From Nocardia brasiliensis ATCC 700358 (GTDB lineage: Bacteria; Actinomycetota; Actinomycetes; Mycobacteriales; Mycobacteriaceae), in NCBI RefSeq assembly GCF_000250675.2, contig NC_018681.1, positions 62,001 through 126,000 of the forward strand: a stretch of 64,000 bases of DNA. The letters are read 5' to 3'. Each line of letters starts with the position of its first letter. Position 1 is the stretch's first letter. Made by a program: the position numbers and the translations under genes. Shown piece by piece: positions 17,378 through 25,822 of the stretch. The notes below the pieces were generated by a model that did not search any database, was not told the DNA's origin, and saw only the letters and a list, made by a program, of their open reading frames with translations.

Positions 17378-19069
17378 GTGGATTCGGGCATCGGTGACCG
17401 GGAAGGTCGCAAGCACAACGGCATGGCCGTGGAACGGCCGGCCGGTGTCGCGGATGCGCCGACCCCCTTCATCGACGCGCGAGCGCTGATCGGTTGCCGG
17501 CACCGGCTGCACCTGGACGCGGCCCATCCGGGGGCGCTGACGGGCGTCAGCGAAGACCCCGGCGTGCGGCAGCGCCGCGAGGCCGCCACGGCGCATCGGC
17601 TACGCGTGCGGGACGCGTTGATCGCGGCGGACCCGGACGGCTGGGTGGTCATCGATCCGACCCTGCGCGCGTCCGAGCGGGCCGCGGCCACCATGCGGGC
17701 GTGTGCCGACGGAGTGCGTCACATCTGGGGCGCCCTGCTACCGCAGGAACCGGAGACCGGCCGCCGCGGCGGCTCGGAGATCCTGCTGCACGACGCCGAC
17801 CGCGGCGGCTACATCCCGGTGATCGTGGTGAACCACAAGGTGACCGACCCGCGCCAGCCCGAGCCCGCCGATTTCCACCCGACCACCTCGGACCCGTATC
17901 ACTGGGATCCGCAACCGGATCGGCATCGCAAACTACGCCAGCAGCCCCGGGATCAGCAGCGCCTCGCGCACCTCTACCGGATGCTGCAGCGGCACGGCCT
18001 GGCCAGCCCCGCCCTGGTCGGCGGCGTGATCGGCTATCACTTCGACCGCATCCTCGTGCACGACCTCGGGCCCATCCTGGCCGACTACGACCAACGCTAT
18101 GCCGACCGGGTCGCGGTGGTCCGCGGCGAGCTGCCGACGGTGCCGTCCAAGGTGCCCGAGTGCCGGCAGTGCCCGTGGTGGACGCGCAGCATCGAGGGGC
18201 CGAGCTGCGAGGGCTGGCTCATCGAACACCGCGACGTCAGCCTGGTCGCGCCCGGTTCCCGCGCCGAGGTGCTGCGCAGGCACGACGTGCAGACCATCGA
18301 CGATCTGGCGAGCTGGACCGGCGAGGACCCGGACGACTGGCAGCACGGCCCGTTCGACGAGGCGGTGGTCACCGCCCGGGCCTGGATCGCGGGCGCGCCG
18401 CTGGTGCGCCGGGTGCAACCGGTGCGGGTGCAGCGGGCCGACGTCGAGGTCGACGTGGATCTGGAGAGTTTCCAGGAGTACGGCGCGTATCTGTGGGGCA
18501 CGCTGCTCGACGGGGTGTACCGCCCGTTCGTCACCTGGGACCCGCTGCCCACCGAGGACGAGGGCCGCTCCTTCGGCGAATTCTGGACCTGGCTGATGAC
18601 GGTGCGGGCGGAAACCAGGGCGCACGGGAAAACCTTTGCCGCCTACTGCTATTCGCGCACCGCAGAGGACAAGTGGCTGTACGAGTCGGCGCGCCGGTTC
18701 GCGGGCAGGCCCGGTGTGCCGACGGTGGACCAGGTGCGCGCGTTCGTGGACGGGCCGGAATGGGTGGACATGTTCCAGGCCGTGTCCGAGCAGTTCATCT
18801 GCCCGAACGGCAAGGGGCTCAAGAAGATCGCGCCGGTCGCGGGCTTCGCCTGGCGCGACGCCGAGGCGGGCGGCGAGGCGTCGATGAGCTGGTATCGGCT
18901 GGCTGTCGGCTACGAAGACGCGCCGGATCTGTCCCAGCGCACCCGTTTGCTGGAGTACAACGAGGACGACGTGCGCGCCACCCAGGTGCTGCGGGAATGG
19001 ATGTCGAATCGGGCCGACCTGGAGGTTCCTGGCCTCGAGGATTTCGGGAGACGTACTATCGCGACGTGA
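17378..19069 (+). CDS. TM0106 family RecB-like putative nuclease
   Basis: 563 residues from GTG 17378. The N-terminal RecB-like part starts FIDARALIGCRHRLHLD and has the metal-site strand VIVVNHKVTD and a Cys cluster (CRQCPWWTRSIEGPSCEGW). The C-terminal part is an RNase H-like DEDD exonuclease: motif I in VDVDLESFQEYG and motif III in LEYNEDDVRATQVL. TM0106 proteins are predicted DNA nucleases; substrates are untested. Its TGA overlaps the htpG GTG. ATG 17423 is the alternative start. Confidence 0.85.
   Translation: MDSGIGDREGRKHNGMAVERPAGVADAPTPFIDARALIGCRHRLHLDAAHPGALTGVSEDPGVRQRREAATAHRLRVRDALIAADPDGWVVIDPTLRASERAAATMRACADGVRHIWGALLPQEPETGRRGGSEILLHDADRGGYIPVIVVNHKVTDPRQPEPADFHPTTSDPYHWDPQPDRHRKLRQQPRDQQRLAHLYRMLQRHGLASPALVGGVIGYHFDRILVHDLGPILADYDQRYADRVAVVRGELPTVPSKVPECRQCPWWTRSIEGPSCEGWLIEHRDVSLVAPGSRAEVLRRHDVQTIDDLASWTGEDPDDWQHGPFDEAVVTARAWIAGAPLVRRVQPVRVQRADVEVDVDLESFQEYGAYLWGTLLDGVYRPFVTWDPLPTEDEGRSFGEFWTWLMTVRAETRAHGKTFAAYCYSRTAEDKWLYESARRFAGRPGVPTVDQVRAFVDGPEWVDMFQAVSEQFICPNGKGLKKIAPVAGFAWRDAEAGGEASMSWYRLAVGYEDAPDLSQRTRLLEYNEDDVRATQVLREWMSNRADLEVPGLEDFGRRTIAT
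19054..19059 (+). promoter_or_regulatory. htpG: Putative internal -10 for htpG
   Basis: TACTAT lies 6 nt before the htpG GTG, inside the last codons of the upstream nuclease gene. It could start a leaderless htpG mRNA in addition to read-through transcription. Confidence 0.45.
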
Positions 19070-21063
19070 CAGAGCACGTCGAACAACTCGAGTTCCAGGC
19101 AGAAACCCATCAGCTGCTCGAGCTGATGATCCATTCGGTCTACTCCAACAAGGACACCTTCCTGCGGGAGCTGATCTCGAACTCCTCCGACGCGCTGGAC
19201 AAGCTGCGGCTGGAGTCCTTCCGGGACAAGGATCTGCACGTCGACACGTCCGACCTCCACATCGAGCTGGCGGTGGACAAGGACAACCGGATCCTCACCG
19301 TTCGAGACAACGGCATCGGCATGTCCCGCGCCGAGGTGGTCGACCTGATCGGCACCCTGGCCAAGTCCGGCACCGCCGAGCTGCGCAAGAAGCTCAACGA
19401 GGCGAAGTCCGAGGCCGCGGCCGAGGAGCTGATCGGCCAATTCGGCATCGGCTTCTACTCGACCTTCATGGTCGCCGACAAGGTCACGCTGACCACCCGG
19501 CGCGCAGGGGAGACCGAGGGCACCCGGTGGGAATCCGCCGCCGGCAGCTCGACCTACACCATCGAAACCCTCGACGAGGCCCCGCAGGGTACCGCGGTAT
19601 CGCTGCACCTGAAGCCCGCCGACGAGGAAGACCACCTTTTCGACTACACCCAGGAGTGGAAGCTCCGGGAGATCGTCAAGAAGTACTCCGACTTCATCGC
19701 ATGGCCGATCCGTATGCAGGTCGAGCGGACCGTGACCGTAGAGCCAGAGGGCGACGAAGGAGCGGATCCCGCGGAGCAACCCGATGGGACCGAGAAGTCC
19801 GAGAAGACCATCCTCGAGGACCAGACCCTCAACTCCATGAAGGCGTTGTGGACCCGCTCGAAGAGCGAGGTCAGCGACGAGGAGTACAAGGAGTTCTACA
19901 AGCACGTCAGCCACGCCTGGGACGATCCGCTGGAGATCATCCCGATGAAGGCGGAGGGCACCTTCGAATATCAGGCGCTGCTGCTCCTGCCCTCGCAGGC
20001 GCCGTTCGACCTGTTCACCCGCGAGCACAAGCGCGGCGTGCAGCTCTACGTCAAGCGGGTGTTCATCATGGACAACTGCGAAGAGCTGATGCCGGAGTAC
20101 CTGCGCTTCGTCAAGGGTGTGGTGGACGCGCAGGACCTCTCGCTCAACGTGTCGCGCGAAATCCTGCAGCAGGACCGCCAGATCCAGATGATCCGCAAGC
20201 GGCTGGTCAAGAAGGTGCTGTCCACGGTCAAGGAGCTGCAGGGCGCCGAGGACCAGGGCAAGTACCAGACCTTCTGGCGCGAATTCGGCCGGGTGCTGAA
20301 GGAGGGTCTGCTCGGCGATTTCGACAACCGCGAGACCATCCTGCAGGTGTCGTCGTTCGCCTCGACGAATTCCGAGTCCGAGCTGACCACGCTCGCGCAG
20401 TACGTCGAGCGCATGCCCGAGGGCCAGGACGCGATCTACTACATGACCGGCGAATCCCGGCAGCAGATCGAAAGCTCCCCGCACATGGAGGCTTTCAAGG
20501 CCAAGGGCCGCGAGGTGCTGATCCTGACCGACCCGGTCGACGAGATGTGGGTCGGCTCGGTGCCGGACTTCGACGGCAAGCCGTTCACCTCGATCGCCAA
20601 GGGCGAGGTCGACCTGGAGTCCGAGGAGGAGAAGAAGGCCTCCGAGGCGCTGCGCGAACAGCAGGACAAGGACTTCGCCGAGGTGCTCACCTGGCTCGGC
20701 AAGACCCTGGACGAGAACATCAAGGAGGTGCGCCTCACCAACCGGCTCACCACCTCGCCCGCCTGCCTGGTCGGTGATGTCTTCGATTTCACCCCGATGC
20801 TGGAGCGGATGTACCGCGCGTCAGGGCAGGCGCTGCCGGAGTCCAAGCGGATTCTGGAGCTCAACCCGACGCATCCGCTGGTCACCGGCCTGCGCGACGC
20901 GTACGACACGCGCAAGGAGGACGCGGACGCGGGCAAGGTGCCCGAGCTGACCGAAACCGCCGAACTGCTGTACGGCACCGCCGTGCTGGCCGAGGGCGGC
21001 GAGCTGAAGGATCCGGCGCGGTTCGCGCACATCCTCACCGATCGGCTCACCCGCACCCTCTGA
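19066..21063 (+). CDS. htpG: Hsp90-type molecular chaperone HtpG
   Basis: 665 residues. The N-terminal GHKL ATPase domain is intact: LRELISNSSDALDK, DNGIGM, GTLAKSGT, IGQFGIGFYS. A charged linker (EPEGDEGADPAEQPDG) leads to the middle domain and to the C-terminal dimerisation domain. It acts as a cytosolic ATP-dependent chaperone dimer. The GTG start is fixed by the family N-terminus (EHVEQLEFQAETHQLL) and overlaps the nuclease stop (GTGA), so the pair is probably transcriptionally and translationally linked. A perfect hairpin terminator follows. Confidence 0.97.
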   Translation: MTEHVEQLEFQAETHQLLELMIHSVYSNKDTFLRELISNSSDALDKLRLESFRDKDLHVDTSDLHIELAVDKDNRILTVRDNGIGMSRAEVVDLIGTLAKSGTAELRKKLNEAKSEAAAEELIGQFGIGFYSTFMVADKVTLTTRRAGETEGTRWESAAGSSTYTIETLDEAPQGTAVSLHLKPADEEDHLFDYTQEWKLREIVKKYSDFIAWPIRMQVERTVTVEPEGDEGADPAEQPDGTEKSEKTILEDQTLNSMKALWTRSKSEVSDEEYKEFYKHVSHAWDDPLEIIPMKAEGTFEYQALLLLPSQAPFDLFTREHKRGVQLYVKRVFIMDNCEELMPEYLRFVKGVVDAQDLSLNVSREILQQDRQIQMIRKRLVKKVLSTVKELQGAEDQGKYQTFWREFGRVLKEGLLGDFDNRETILQVSSFASTNSESELTTLAQYVERMPEGQDAIYYMTGESRQQIESSPHMEAFKAKGREVLILTDPVDEMWVGSVPDFDGKPFTSIAKGEVDLESEEEKKASEALREQQDKDFAEVLTWLGKTLDENIKEVRLTNRLTTSPACLVGDVFDFTPMLERMYRASGQALPESKRILELNPTHPLVTGLRDAYDTRKEDADAGKVPELTETAELLYGTAVLAEGGELKDPARFAHILTDRLTRTL

Positions 21064-21081
21064 GTTCACCGCGCGCACACC

Positions 21082-21117
21082 CGAAGGCCACCCGATCCGC
21101 GGATCGGGTGGCCTTCG
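21082..21117 (+). terminator. Terminator after htpG
   Basis: Perfect 17-bp stem CGAAGGCCACCCGATCC with its complement around a GC centre, followed by CTCTTT. Confidence 0.9.
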
Positions 21118-21211
21118 CTCTTTGCTTCGCGCACAGCGTTTTTCGTTCGAGTTGGTGGTCCGGCGCGGTCCGAGGCGGTTAAATTTGGACATTCGAAAGG
21201 ATCGCCAGCTC

Positions 21212-22030
21212 ATGTCCGGAAACCCCCTCGCGGTCGCCGAGCCGTGGGATCTCGTCGCCGACGGCTACGCGGAATTCGCGCCCGCGCTGATGCAGCCGTT
21301 CTCCGATCGCGCCCTCGAATTCGCCTCGCTGACACCGGCTTCGCAGGTGATCGATGTCGCGGCGGGTACGGGACTGTTGAGCCTGCTGGCCGCGCCGCAG
21401 GTGGCGCGGGTACACGCGATCGACTTCTCCGAGCCGATGCTGGCGCGGCTGAGCACCGCCGCGCGGGCCGCCGGGCTCACGAACATCGAGACGCGGGTGG
21501 GCGACGGACAGGACCTGCCGTACGAGAACGACCGGTTCGACGCGGGGTTCTCCATGTTCGGGTTGATGTTCTTCCCGGAGCGGGCCAAGGGTTTCGGCGA
21601 ACTGTTCCGGGTGCTGCGCCCCGGCGGGACGGCGGTGGTGTCCAGTTGGGCGCCGGTGGTCGAATCCCCGTTGATGCGCTTGATGTTCGGCGCGATCGCG
21701 GCCGCCGACCCGAGCGTCCAGGAGCCGCAGCCCAACTACCTCAGCCTGGAAAATCCGGAGATCTTCGAGACCGAGATGCGCCGGGCCGGCTTCGAAGCCG
21801 TGTCCATCCAACGTCACTCGACCGCGCTGGCCTGCGCCGACGCCGACCAGCTGTGGGACACGATGGTGCGCAGCAGCGCGCCGCTGACGCTCATGCGGCG
21901 CACTGTCGGCGAGCAGGTGTGGGCCGAGCGGGTGTCGCTGATGAAGTCCTATCTGGCCGCCAACTACCGGCCGAACCAGCCGCTGTCGACCACCGCATTC
22001 CTCGGTATCGGGCACAAGCCGGCGCCCTGA
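21212..22030 (+). CDS. Class I SAM-dependent methyltransferase
   Basis: 272 residues from ATG 21212 (AAAGG upstream). The Rossmann-fold SAM site is VIDVAAGTGLLSLL, with an acidic second-strand end (VHAIDFSEPMLARL) and motif III GDGQDLPYENDRFDAGFSMF. It is a UbiE/Methyltransf_11 type; the acceptor cannot be told. A shared hairpin separates it from the convergent SDR gene. Confidence 0.88.
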   Translation: MSGNPLAVAEPWDLVADGYAEFAPALMQPFSDRALEFASLTPASQVIDVAAGTGLLSLLAAPQVARVHAIDFSEPMLARLSTAARAAGLTNIETRVGDGQDLPYENDRFDAGFSMFGLMFFPERAKGFGELFRVLRPGGTAVVSSWAPVVESPLMRLMFGAIAAADPSVQEPQPNYLSLENPEIFETEMRRAGFEAVSIQRHSTALACADADQLWDTMVRSSAPLTLMRRTVGEQVWAERVSLMKSYLAANYRPNQPLSTTAFLGIGHKPAP

Positions 22031-22036
22031 AAAACC

Positions 22037-22075
22037 GAAAGCCGCCGCCGACCGGGTCGGTCGACAGCGGCTTTC
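22037..22075. terminator. Bidirectional terminator
   Basis: GAAAGCCGC and GCGGCTTTC flank a G/C-rich inner hairpin (CCGACCGGGTCGG) between convergent methyltransferase and SDR genes, with AAAA on the left end. Confidence 0.8.
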
Positions 22076-22088
22076 ACGCAGGGGAGGC

Positions 22089-22856
22089 CTAGCGCGGGGC
22101 CATGCGCAGCGCGCCGTCCATGCGGATGGTCTCACCGTTGAGGTAGTCGTGCTCGACGATGTACTGCGAGAGCTGCGCGTACTCGTCCGGGCGGCCCAGG
22201 CGCGACGGGAACGGCACGCCGGCCTCGAGGCCCTTGCGGTACTCCTCGGTGACGCCGGCCAGCATCGGGGTGTCGATGATGCCGGGGGCGATGGTGTTAA
22301 CCCGGATGCCGAACTGGGCCAGGTCGCGCGCGGCCGGCACGGTCATGCCGTGCACGCCGCCCTTGGACGCGGAGTACGCGATCTGGCCGATCTGGCCCTC
22401 GAACGCGGCCACGGAGGCGGTGTTGATGATGACGCCACGCTGGCCGTATTCGTCGACGGTGTCGGTCTTGGAGATCGCGTCGGCGGCCAGGCGCATGACG
22501 TTGAAGGTGCCGAGCAGGTTCACGGTGATGACCGTGCGGAACAGCTCGAGGTCGTGCGGGCCGTTCTTGGACAGGATGCGTCCCGCCCAGCCGACGCCCG
22601 CGCAGTTCACCACGATGCGCAGCGGCGCACCGGACTCGACGACCTTCGCGACCGCGGCGCCGACCTCGTCGTTGCTGGTGACGTCGGCCGGAATGAGGGT
22701 GACCCCGGCGGGCACGTTATCGCCCGCGCGCTCGATGGACTGCGGCACATCCAGGCCGAAAACGGTGGCCCCCAGCTCGGCGAAACGCTTGGCAGTGGCG
22801 GCGCCGAGGCCGGATGCGCCTCCGGTGACAATGGCGGCGGAACCCGAAATCTCCAC
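22089..22856 (-). CDS. Short-chain dehydrogenase, 3-hydroxyacyl-CoA dehydrogenase type
   Basis: 255 residues. NAD site TGGASGLGAA near the N-terminus, NCAGVGWA, catalytic Ser in INTASVAAF, YSASKGG with the Tyr-x3-Lys pair, and APGIIDTPML after it. The closest described group is 3-hydroxy-2-methylbutyryl-CoA dehydrogenase/HSD10-like SDRs of lipid and branched-chain breakdown. Start is GTG at 22856 because AGAGGA lies 6 nt before it and the family begins near EISGSAAIVTGG; the frame is open another 22 codons upstream. Confidence 0.88.
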   Translation of the reverse strand: MEISGSAAIVTGGASGLGAATAKRFAELGATVFGLDVPQSIERAGDNVPAGVTLIPADVTSNDEVGAAVAKVVESGAPLRIVVNCAGVGWAGRILSKNGPHDLELFRTVITVNLLGTFNVMRLAADAISKTDTVDEYGQRGVIINTASVAAFEGQIGQIAYSASKGGVHGMTVPAARDLAQFGIRVNTIAPGIIDTPMLAGVTEEYRKGLEAGVPFPSRLGRPDEYAQLSQYIVEHDYLNGETIRMDGALRMAPR

Positions 22857-23056
22857 GATGGTCCTCTCGTTCGTGACAGCCAGTTGGCCTTTCGTCAATT
22901 GCACCCTAACGGGTGTGCCCACCGGACCCGATGAGGCCTCCCTCTCATTTCGGCACCGGTGAACGGCCCCGCTGCCGCAGGGTTACGCGCGGGCGAACGG
23001 GCGGTGTGCCGCTCACCCGGGTCGAACAGCGCGCCCGGTGCGCTGGGATTATTTGC

Positions 23057-23070
23057 GAACAGATGTGTTC
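23057..23070. promoter_or_regulatory. Inverted repeat, candidate TetR operator
   Basis: GAACA-GATG-TGTTC lies between a TTGCGA element (23053) and the -10 TACCGT (23079) of the SDR-tetR pair. The position suits autorepression by the TetR protein at 23994-24662. Which protein binds is inference. Confidence 0.45.
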
Positions 23071-23078
23071 TTGGGTGG

Positions 23079-23084
23079 TACCGT
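23079..23084 (+). promoter_or_regulatory. -10 element, leaderless start of SDR gene
   Basis: TACCGT then 7 nt then ATG 23092. Confidence 0.5.
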
Positions 23085-23091
23085 CGCTGGC

Positions 23092-23970
23092 ATGAAGCTG
23101 TTCTCCGCGACGTCCGTGGCCGGTCGCAAGGTTTTGATCACCGGGGCGGCGCGGGGGATCGGGGCCGCGCTGGCCCGGCAACTGCACGCCCACGGCGCCC
23201 GGGTCGCGCTGCTCGGGTTGGAGCCGGAACTGCTCGCCGAAGTCGCGGCCGACTGCGGGGACGCACCGTGGCGTTACTGCGATGTCGGCGACGCGGAACA
23301 GGTCGACCGCGTCGTGCAGACCCTGGTCGGTGAACTCGGCGGGCTGGACGTGGTGGTCGCCAACGCGGGTATCGCGCGGCAACTGCCGCTGCTCGGCGGC
23401 GACACCGCGGTGATGGAGCAGACGCTTGCGGTCAACGTCCTAGGCGTCTACTACACGTTGCGCGCGGCCGGGCCGCACATCAGTCACGCGAACGGCTATG
23501 CGCTGCTGGTGTCCTCGCTCGCCGCGGCGGTCAATCTGCCGCTGGTCGGCGCGTACAGCGCGGCGAAGGCGGCGGTGGAGGCCCTGGGCAACACGTTGCG
23601 CATCGAGGTCAAACACACCGGCGCGAAGGTGGGCGTCGCGTACTTCGCCGAACTGGACACCGACATGACCTCGCGCGGCTTCGGCACCGACGCGGCACGC
23701 GCCATCATCGGGCGCGCCACGGTCTCCGGTGTCGCGCCGCTCGGCCCCGCCATCGATGCGGTGGAAAAGGCGATTGCGCGCCGGAGCCGTCAAGTCGTGT
23801 CACCGTGGTGGGTGGCCTACGTGCTGCCCGCCCGGCCGGTCGCCCAGCGGGTCATCGACCTCGCCCTGCGGCGCGGCGTACCGCGCGCGCTGGAGATCGC
23901 CAGGAAGGAAGCGGCACCCTTCACAACAGACCAACCGGACAGACCACGCAAAATGGAGCGGCCCGTCTAG
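23092..23970 (+). CDS. SDR family oxidoreductase
   Basis: 292 residues. NAD(P) site ITGAARGIGAAL, NAG motif VVANAGIAR, Ser in LLVSSLAAAV, and active-site YSAAKAA. The C-terminal extension (WWVAYVLPARPVAQRVIDLAL) is hydrophobic and typical of actinobacterial SDRs that act on lipid or steroid-like substrates near the membrane; substrate unknown. It is followed after 23 nt by a TetR gene and is probably its target. Confidence 0.87.
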   Translation: MKLFSATSVAGRKVLITGAARGIGAALARQLHAHGARVALLGLEPELLAEVAADCGDAPWRYCDVGDAEQVDRVVQTLVGELGGLDVVVANAGIARQLPLLGGDTAVMEQTLAVNVLGVYYTLRAAGPHISHANGYALLVSSLAAAVNLPLVGAYSAAKAAVEALGNTLRIEVKHTGAKVGVAYFAELDTDMTSRGFGTDAARAIIGRATVSGVAPLGPAIDAVEKAIARRSRQVVSPWWVAYVLPARPVAQRVIDLALRRGVPRALEIARKEAAPFTTDQPDRPRKMERPV

Positions 23971-23993
23971 ACCGACAACACCGGAGTTCCTGA

Positions 23994-24662
23994 ATGACCG
24001 AATCGGCAACCAGCGCACGGCAACTCCCTCGGGGCAGGCACGGCCTGCCGCGGGAGCAGGTGGTCGCCTCGCAGCGCGAGCGCATCCTGATCGCGATGGC
24101 CGAGGCGATGGTCGAGAACGGTTACGTCGGCACCTCCGTCGCCGCGATCCTGAAGCGGGCCGGGGTCTCCCGGGAAACCTTCTACGAGCAATTCCGTTCC
24201 AAGGAAGCCTGTTTCGAGGCCGCGTACGAGCGGGCCGCGCAGAACCTGCTCGAGCGCATCGCCGATGCGTCCCTGGAAGCCGACGGAGCACCGGCCGCGG
24301 CCACCGAGCTGGACCCGGTGACCCGGATGGACAAGATCTTCGCCGCCTACCTCCAGCACCTGGTCGACGACCCGGCCAGCGCGCGCCTGTTCCTCGTCGA
24401 GGTCTACGCGGTCGGTTCGGCCGCGATCGCGCGCCGCGCCCAACTGCAAGAACTGTTCGTCGGCCTGATCGCCGACGTCCTCGACGCCCGCACCGACGAC
24501 CAGCGCTTCGCCTGCGTCACCCTGGCCGCCGCGATCAGCGCCATGGTCACCGGCCGAATCGCCGCCGAAGACCTCGACGGCCTCCTTGCCCTCCGCGCAC
24601 CCCTGCTGGACCTCGTCCGCCGCGGCGGACGGCTATACGGCGAAGCCCTCGCCCACCCCTGA
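23994..24662 (+). CDS. TetR family transcriptional regulator
   Basis: 222 residues. The N-terminal helix-turn-helix region reads ILIAMAEAMVENGYVG, then SVAAILKRAGVSRETFYEQF, the TetR signature. The C-terminal ligand domain is divergent (LEADGAPAAATELDPVTRM...). It is co-directional with, and probably co-transcribed with, the SDR gene; the inverted repeat at 23057-23070 is the likely operator. Confidence 0.9.
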   Translation: MTESATSARQLPRGRHGLPREQVVASQRERILIAMAEAMVENGYVGTSVAAILKRAGVSRETFYEQFRSKEACFEAAYERAAQNLLERIADASLEADGAPAAATELDPVTRMDKIFAAYLQHLVDDPASARLFLVEVYAVGSAAIARRAQLQELFVGLIADVLDARTDDQRFACVTLAAAISAMVTGRIAAEDLDGLLALRAPLLDLVRRGGRLYGEALAHP

Positions 24663-24725
24663 CTCCGCAGCTCCCGCCCGCACTCCGCAGTTGTTCAACC
24701 GCTGCCGCGCAGGTTCCAGCGCGCC

Positions 24726-24780
24726 GCGCGCGTGTCGGGTGAAGGACACGCGTGCGGGGTGGCGGAATGTGCGCGGCGGC
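24726..24780. repeat. Copy of a dispersed palindrome-derived repeat
   Basis: About 50 bp matching the right half of the palindrome at 57426-57497: CGCGCGTGTC, an 8-nt loop, GACACGCGTGCGGG, then GCGGAATGTGCGCGG. The outer left arm is missing. It fills most of the gap between the TetR and GDT1 genes. Confidence 0.6.
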
Positions 24781-24796
24781 CTCGGGCGTGGTCGGC

Positions 24797-25528
24797 CTAG
24801 CGGTGGGTGGGCGGGTCCGCGGGGATCGCGGGTTGGTCCGCGGGCTCGGCCGGTGTCGTGCGGCGCCGGCGGCGGGTGGCGAGCAGGGCAGCGCCGCCGA
24901 GGGCGGGGGCGGTGGCGGCGAGCAGGGCGACGACGAGGCCGCCGAGATCCGGCGCGGCGGTCGAGATCAGTGTCATGGCACCGAAGTAGAGGAACAGGAG
25001 ACCGGAGCCGATGCCGATGGCGCGCTCGGGCAGGTGCTTGCCGACCAGGATGCCGATGGCGATGGCCAGGGCGTCGGCGGCGACCATGCCGATGGTCGAG
25101 CCGAGCCACACGCCGACCCAGTCGTAGTCGGTGGCCAGCGCGGCGGTCGCGAACATGGTGCGGTCGCCGAGTTCGGCGAGCAGGAACGCGGACAGCACCA
25201 CGAAGAACGGGGCGGTGCTCGCGCGCAACGATTTCGGGGCCGGCTCGTCCTCGTCGGCGGTGCCGAAGTGCTCGCGCAGGGTCCACCCGCCGACGGCAAG
25301 GAAGGTGAGCGCGGCGACCAGGGCGATGGCCCGGGTGGGCAGCGCCGAACCGAGGAAGTAGCCGACGCCGACCGAGAGCAGATGCACCGCGGCGGAGGCG
25401 GTCGCGATCCCGCCGAGCACCACCCACCAGCGGTAGCGCAGGGCGAACGTCAACGCCATCAGCTGGGATTTGTCGCCCAGCTCGGCGAGGAAGACGATGC
25501 CGATACTCAGCAAAACGGTGGCGATCAT
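24797..25528 (-). CDS. TMEM165/GDT1 family manganese/calcium exporter
   Basis: 243 residues, about six transmembrane helices in two homologous halves. Each half has the family E-x-G-D-[KR]-[ST] motif: LAELGDKSQ (residues 15-22) and LAELGDRTM near residue 117. Such proteins (UPF0016) export Mn2+ in bacteria. The start is ATG 25528; a longer reading from 25642 would begin inside the riboswitch aptamer and is not credible. The upstream Mn2+ riboswitch strongly supports a role in manganese export. Confidence 0.94.
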   Translation of the reverse strand: MIATVLLSIGIVFLAELGDKSQLMALTFALRYRWWVVLGGIATASAAVHLLSVGVGYFLGSALPTRAIALVAALTFLAVGGWTLREHFGTADEDEPAPKSLRASTAPFFVVLSAFLLAELGDRTMFATAALATDYDWVGVWLGSTIGMVAADALAIAIGILVGKHLPERAIGIGSGLLFLYFGAMTLISTAAPDLGGLVVALLAATAPALGGAALLATRRRRRTTPAEPADQPAIPADPPTHR

Positions 25529-25599
25529 GACGTGTGCGGCTCCCGGGTCTCCGGCCTGCCGGCCGGAGTCTGGATACGCCTCCGGCCGACAACGAATGT

Positions 25600-25717
25600 T
25601 GTCCTGGCCGAAGGTCTCGCCCACCGGAACGGACCGGTTCACACAGCCGGACCCGATCCGTTGTGCGGTGGCGGGTCAGTATGTCGACTATGTGATTGGG
25701 GGCTACTCCCCTTCGCT
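25600..25717 (-). ncRNA. yybP-ykoY manganese riboswitch
   Basis: On the minus strand the aptamer opens with AAGGGGAGTAGCCCC (25713-25699 region), continues with GTCGACATACTGACCC and closes with GGCGAGACCTTCGGCC (around 25621-25606). These are the conserved 5' strand, internal ATACTGA segment and 3' strand of the yybP-ykoY Mn2+ aptamer. Downstream, GGCCGGAG pairs with CTCCGGCC (25590-25560 region) and can form the expression platform before the GDT1 start at 25528. This RNA family switches on Mn2+ exporters when Mn2+ is high. Confidence 0.88.
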
Positions 25718-25724
25718 GCTGCCG

Positions 25725-25730
25725 ACTCTA
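25725..25730 (-). promoter_or_regulatory. -10 element of the riboswitch transcript
   Basis: TAGAGT on the minus strand ends 7 nt before A25717, the first base of the aptamer, so the mapped start of transcription should be at or near 25717. Confidence 0.55.
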
Positions 25731-25822
25731 CCCGCCGCACGCCGGGCACGCCACCATGCTGTAATCGAAATCGCAATGCGCGCAATAAGTTTGGCGCTCC
25801 TCGCCGCGAGTTTCGGGTACCC

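Noticed and set aside
23057..23070. LexA/SOS box
   Set aside because: The actinobacterial SOS box needs GAAC-N4-GTTC; here the GAAC and GTTC are 6 nt apart, and no DNA-repair gene follows.
25529..25642. 38-residue N-terminal extension of the GDT1 protein
   Set aside because: It would be translated from inside the Mn2+ riboswitch and lacks hydrophobic or conserved sequence. ATG 25528 fits the family start.
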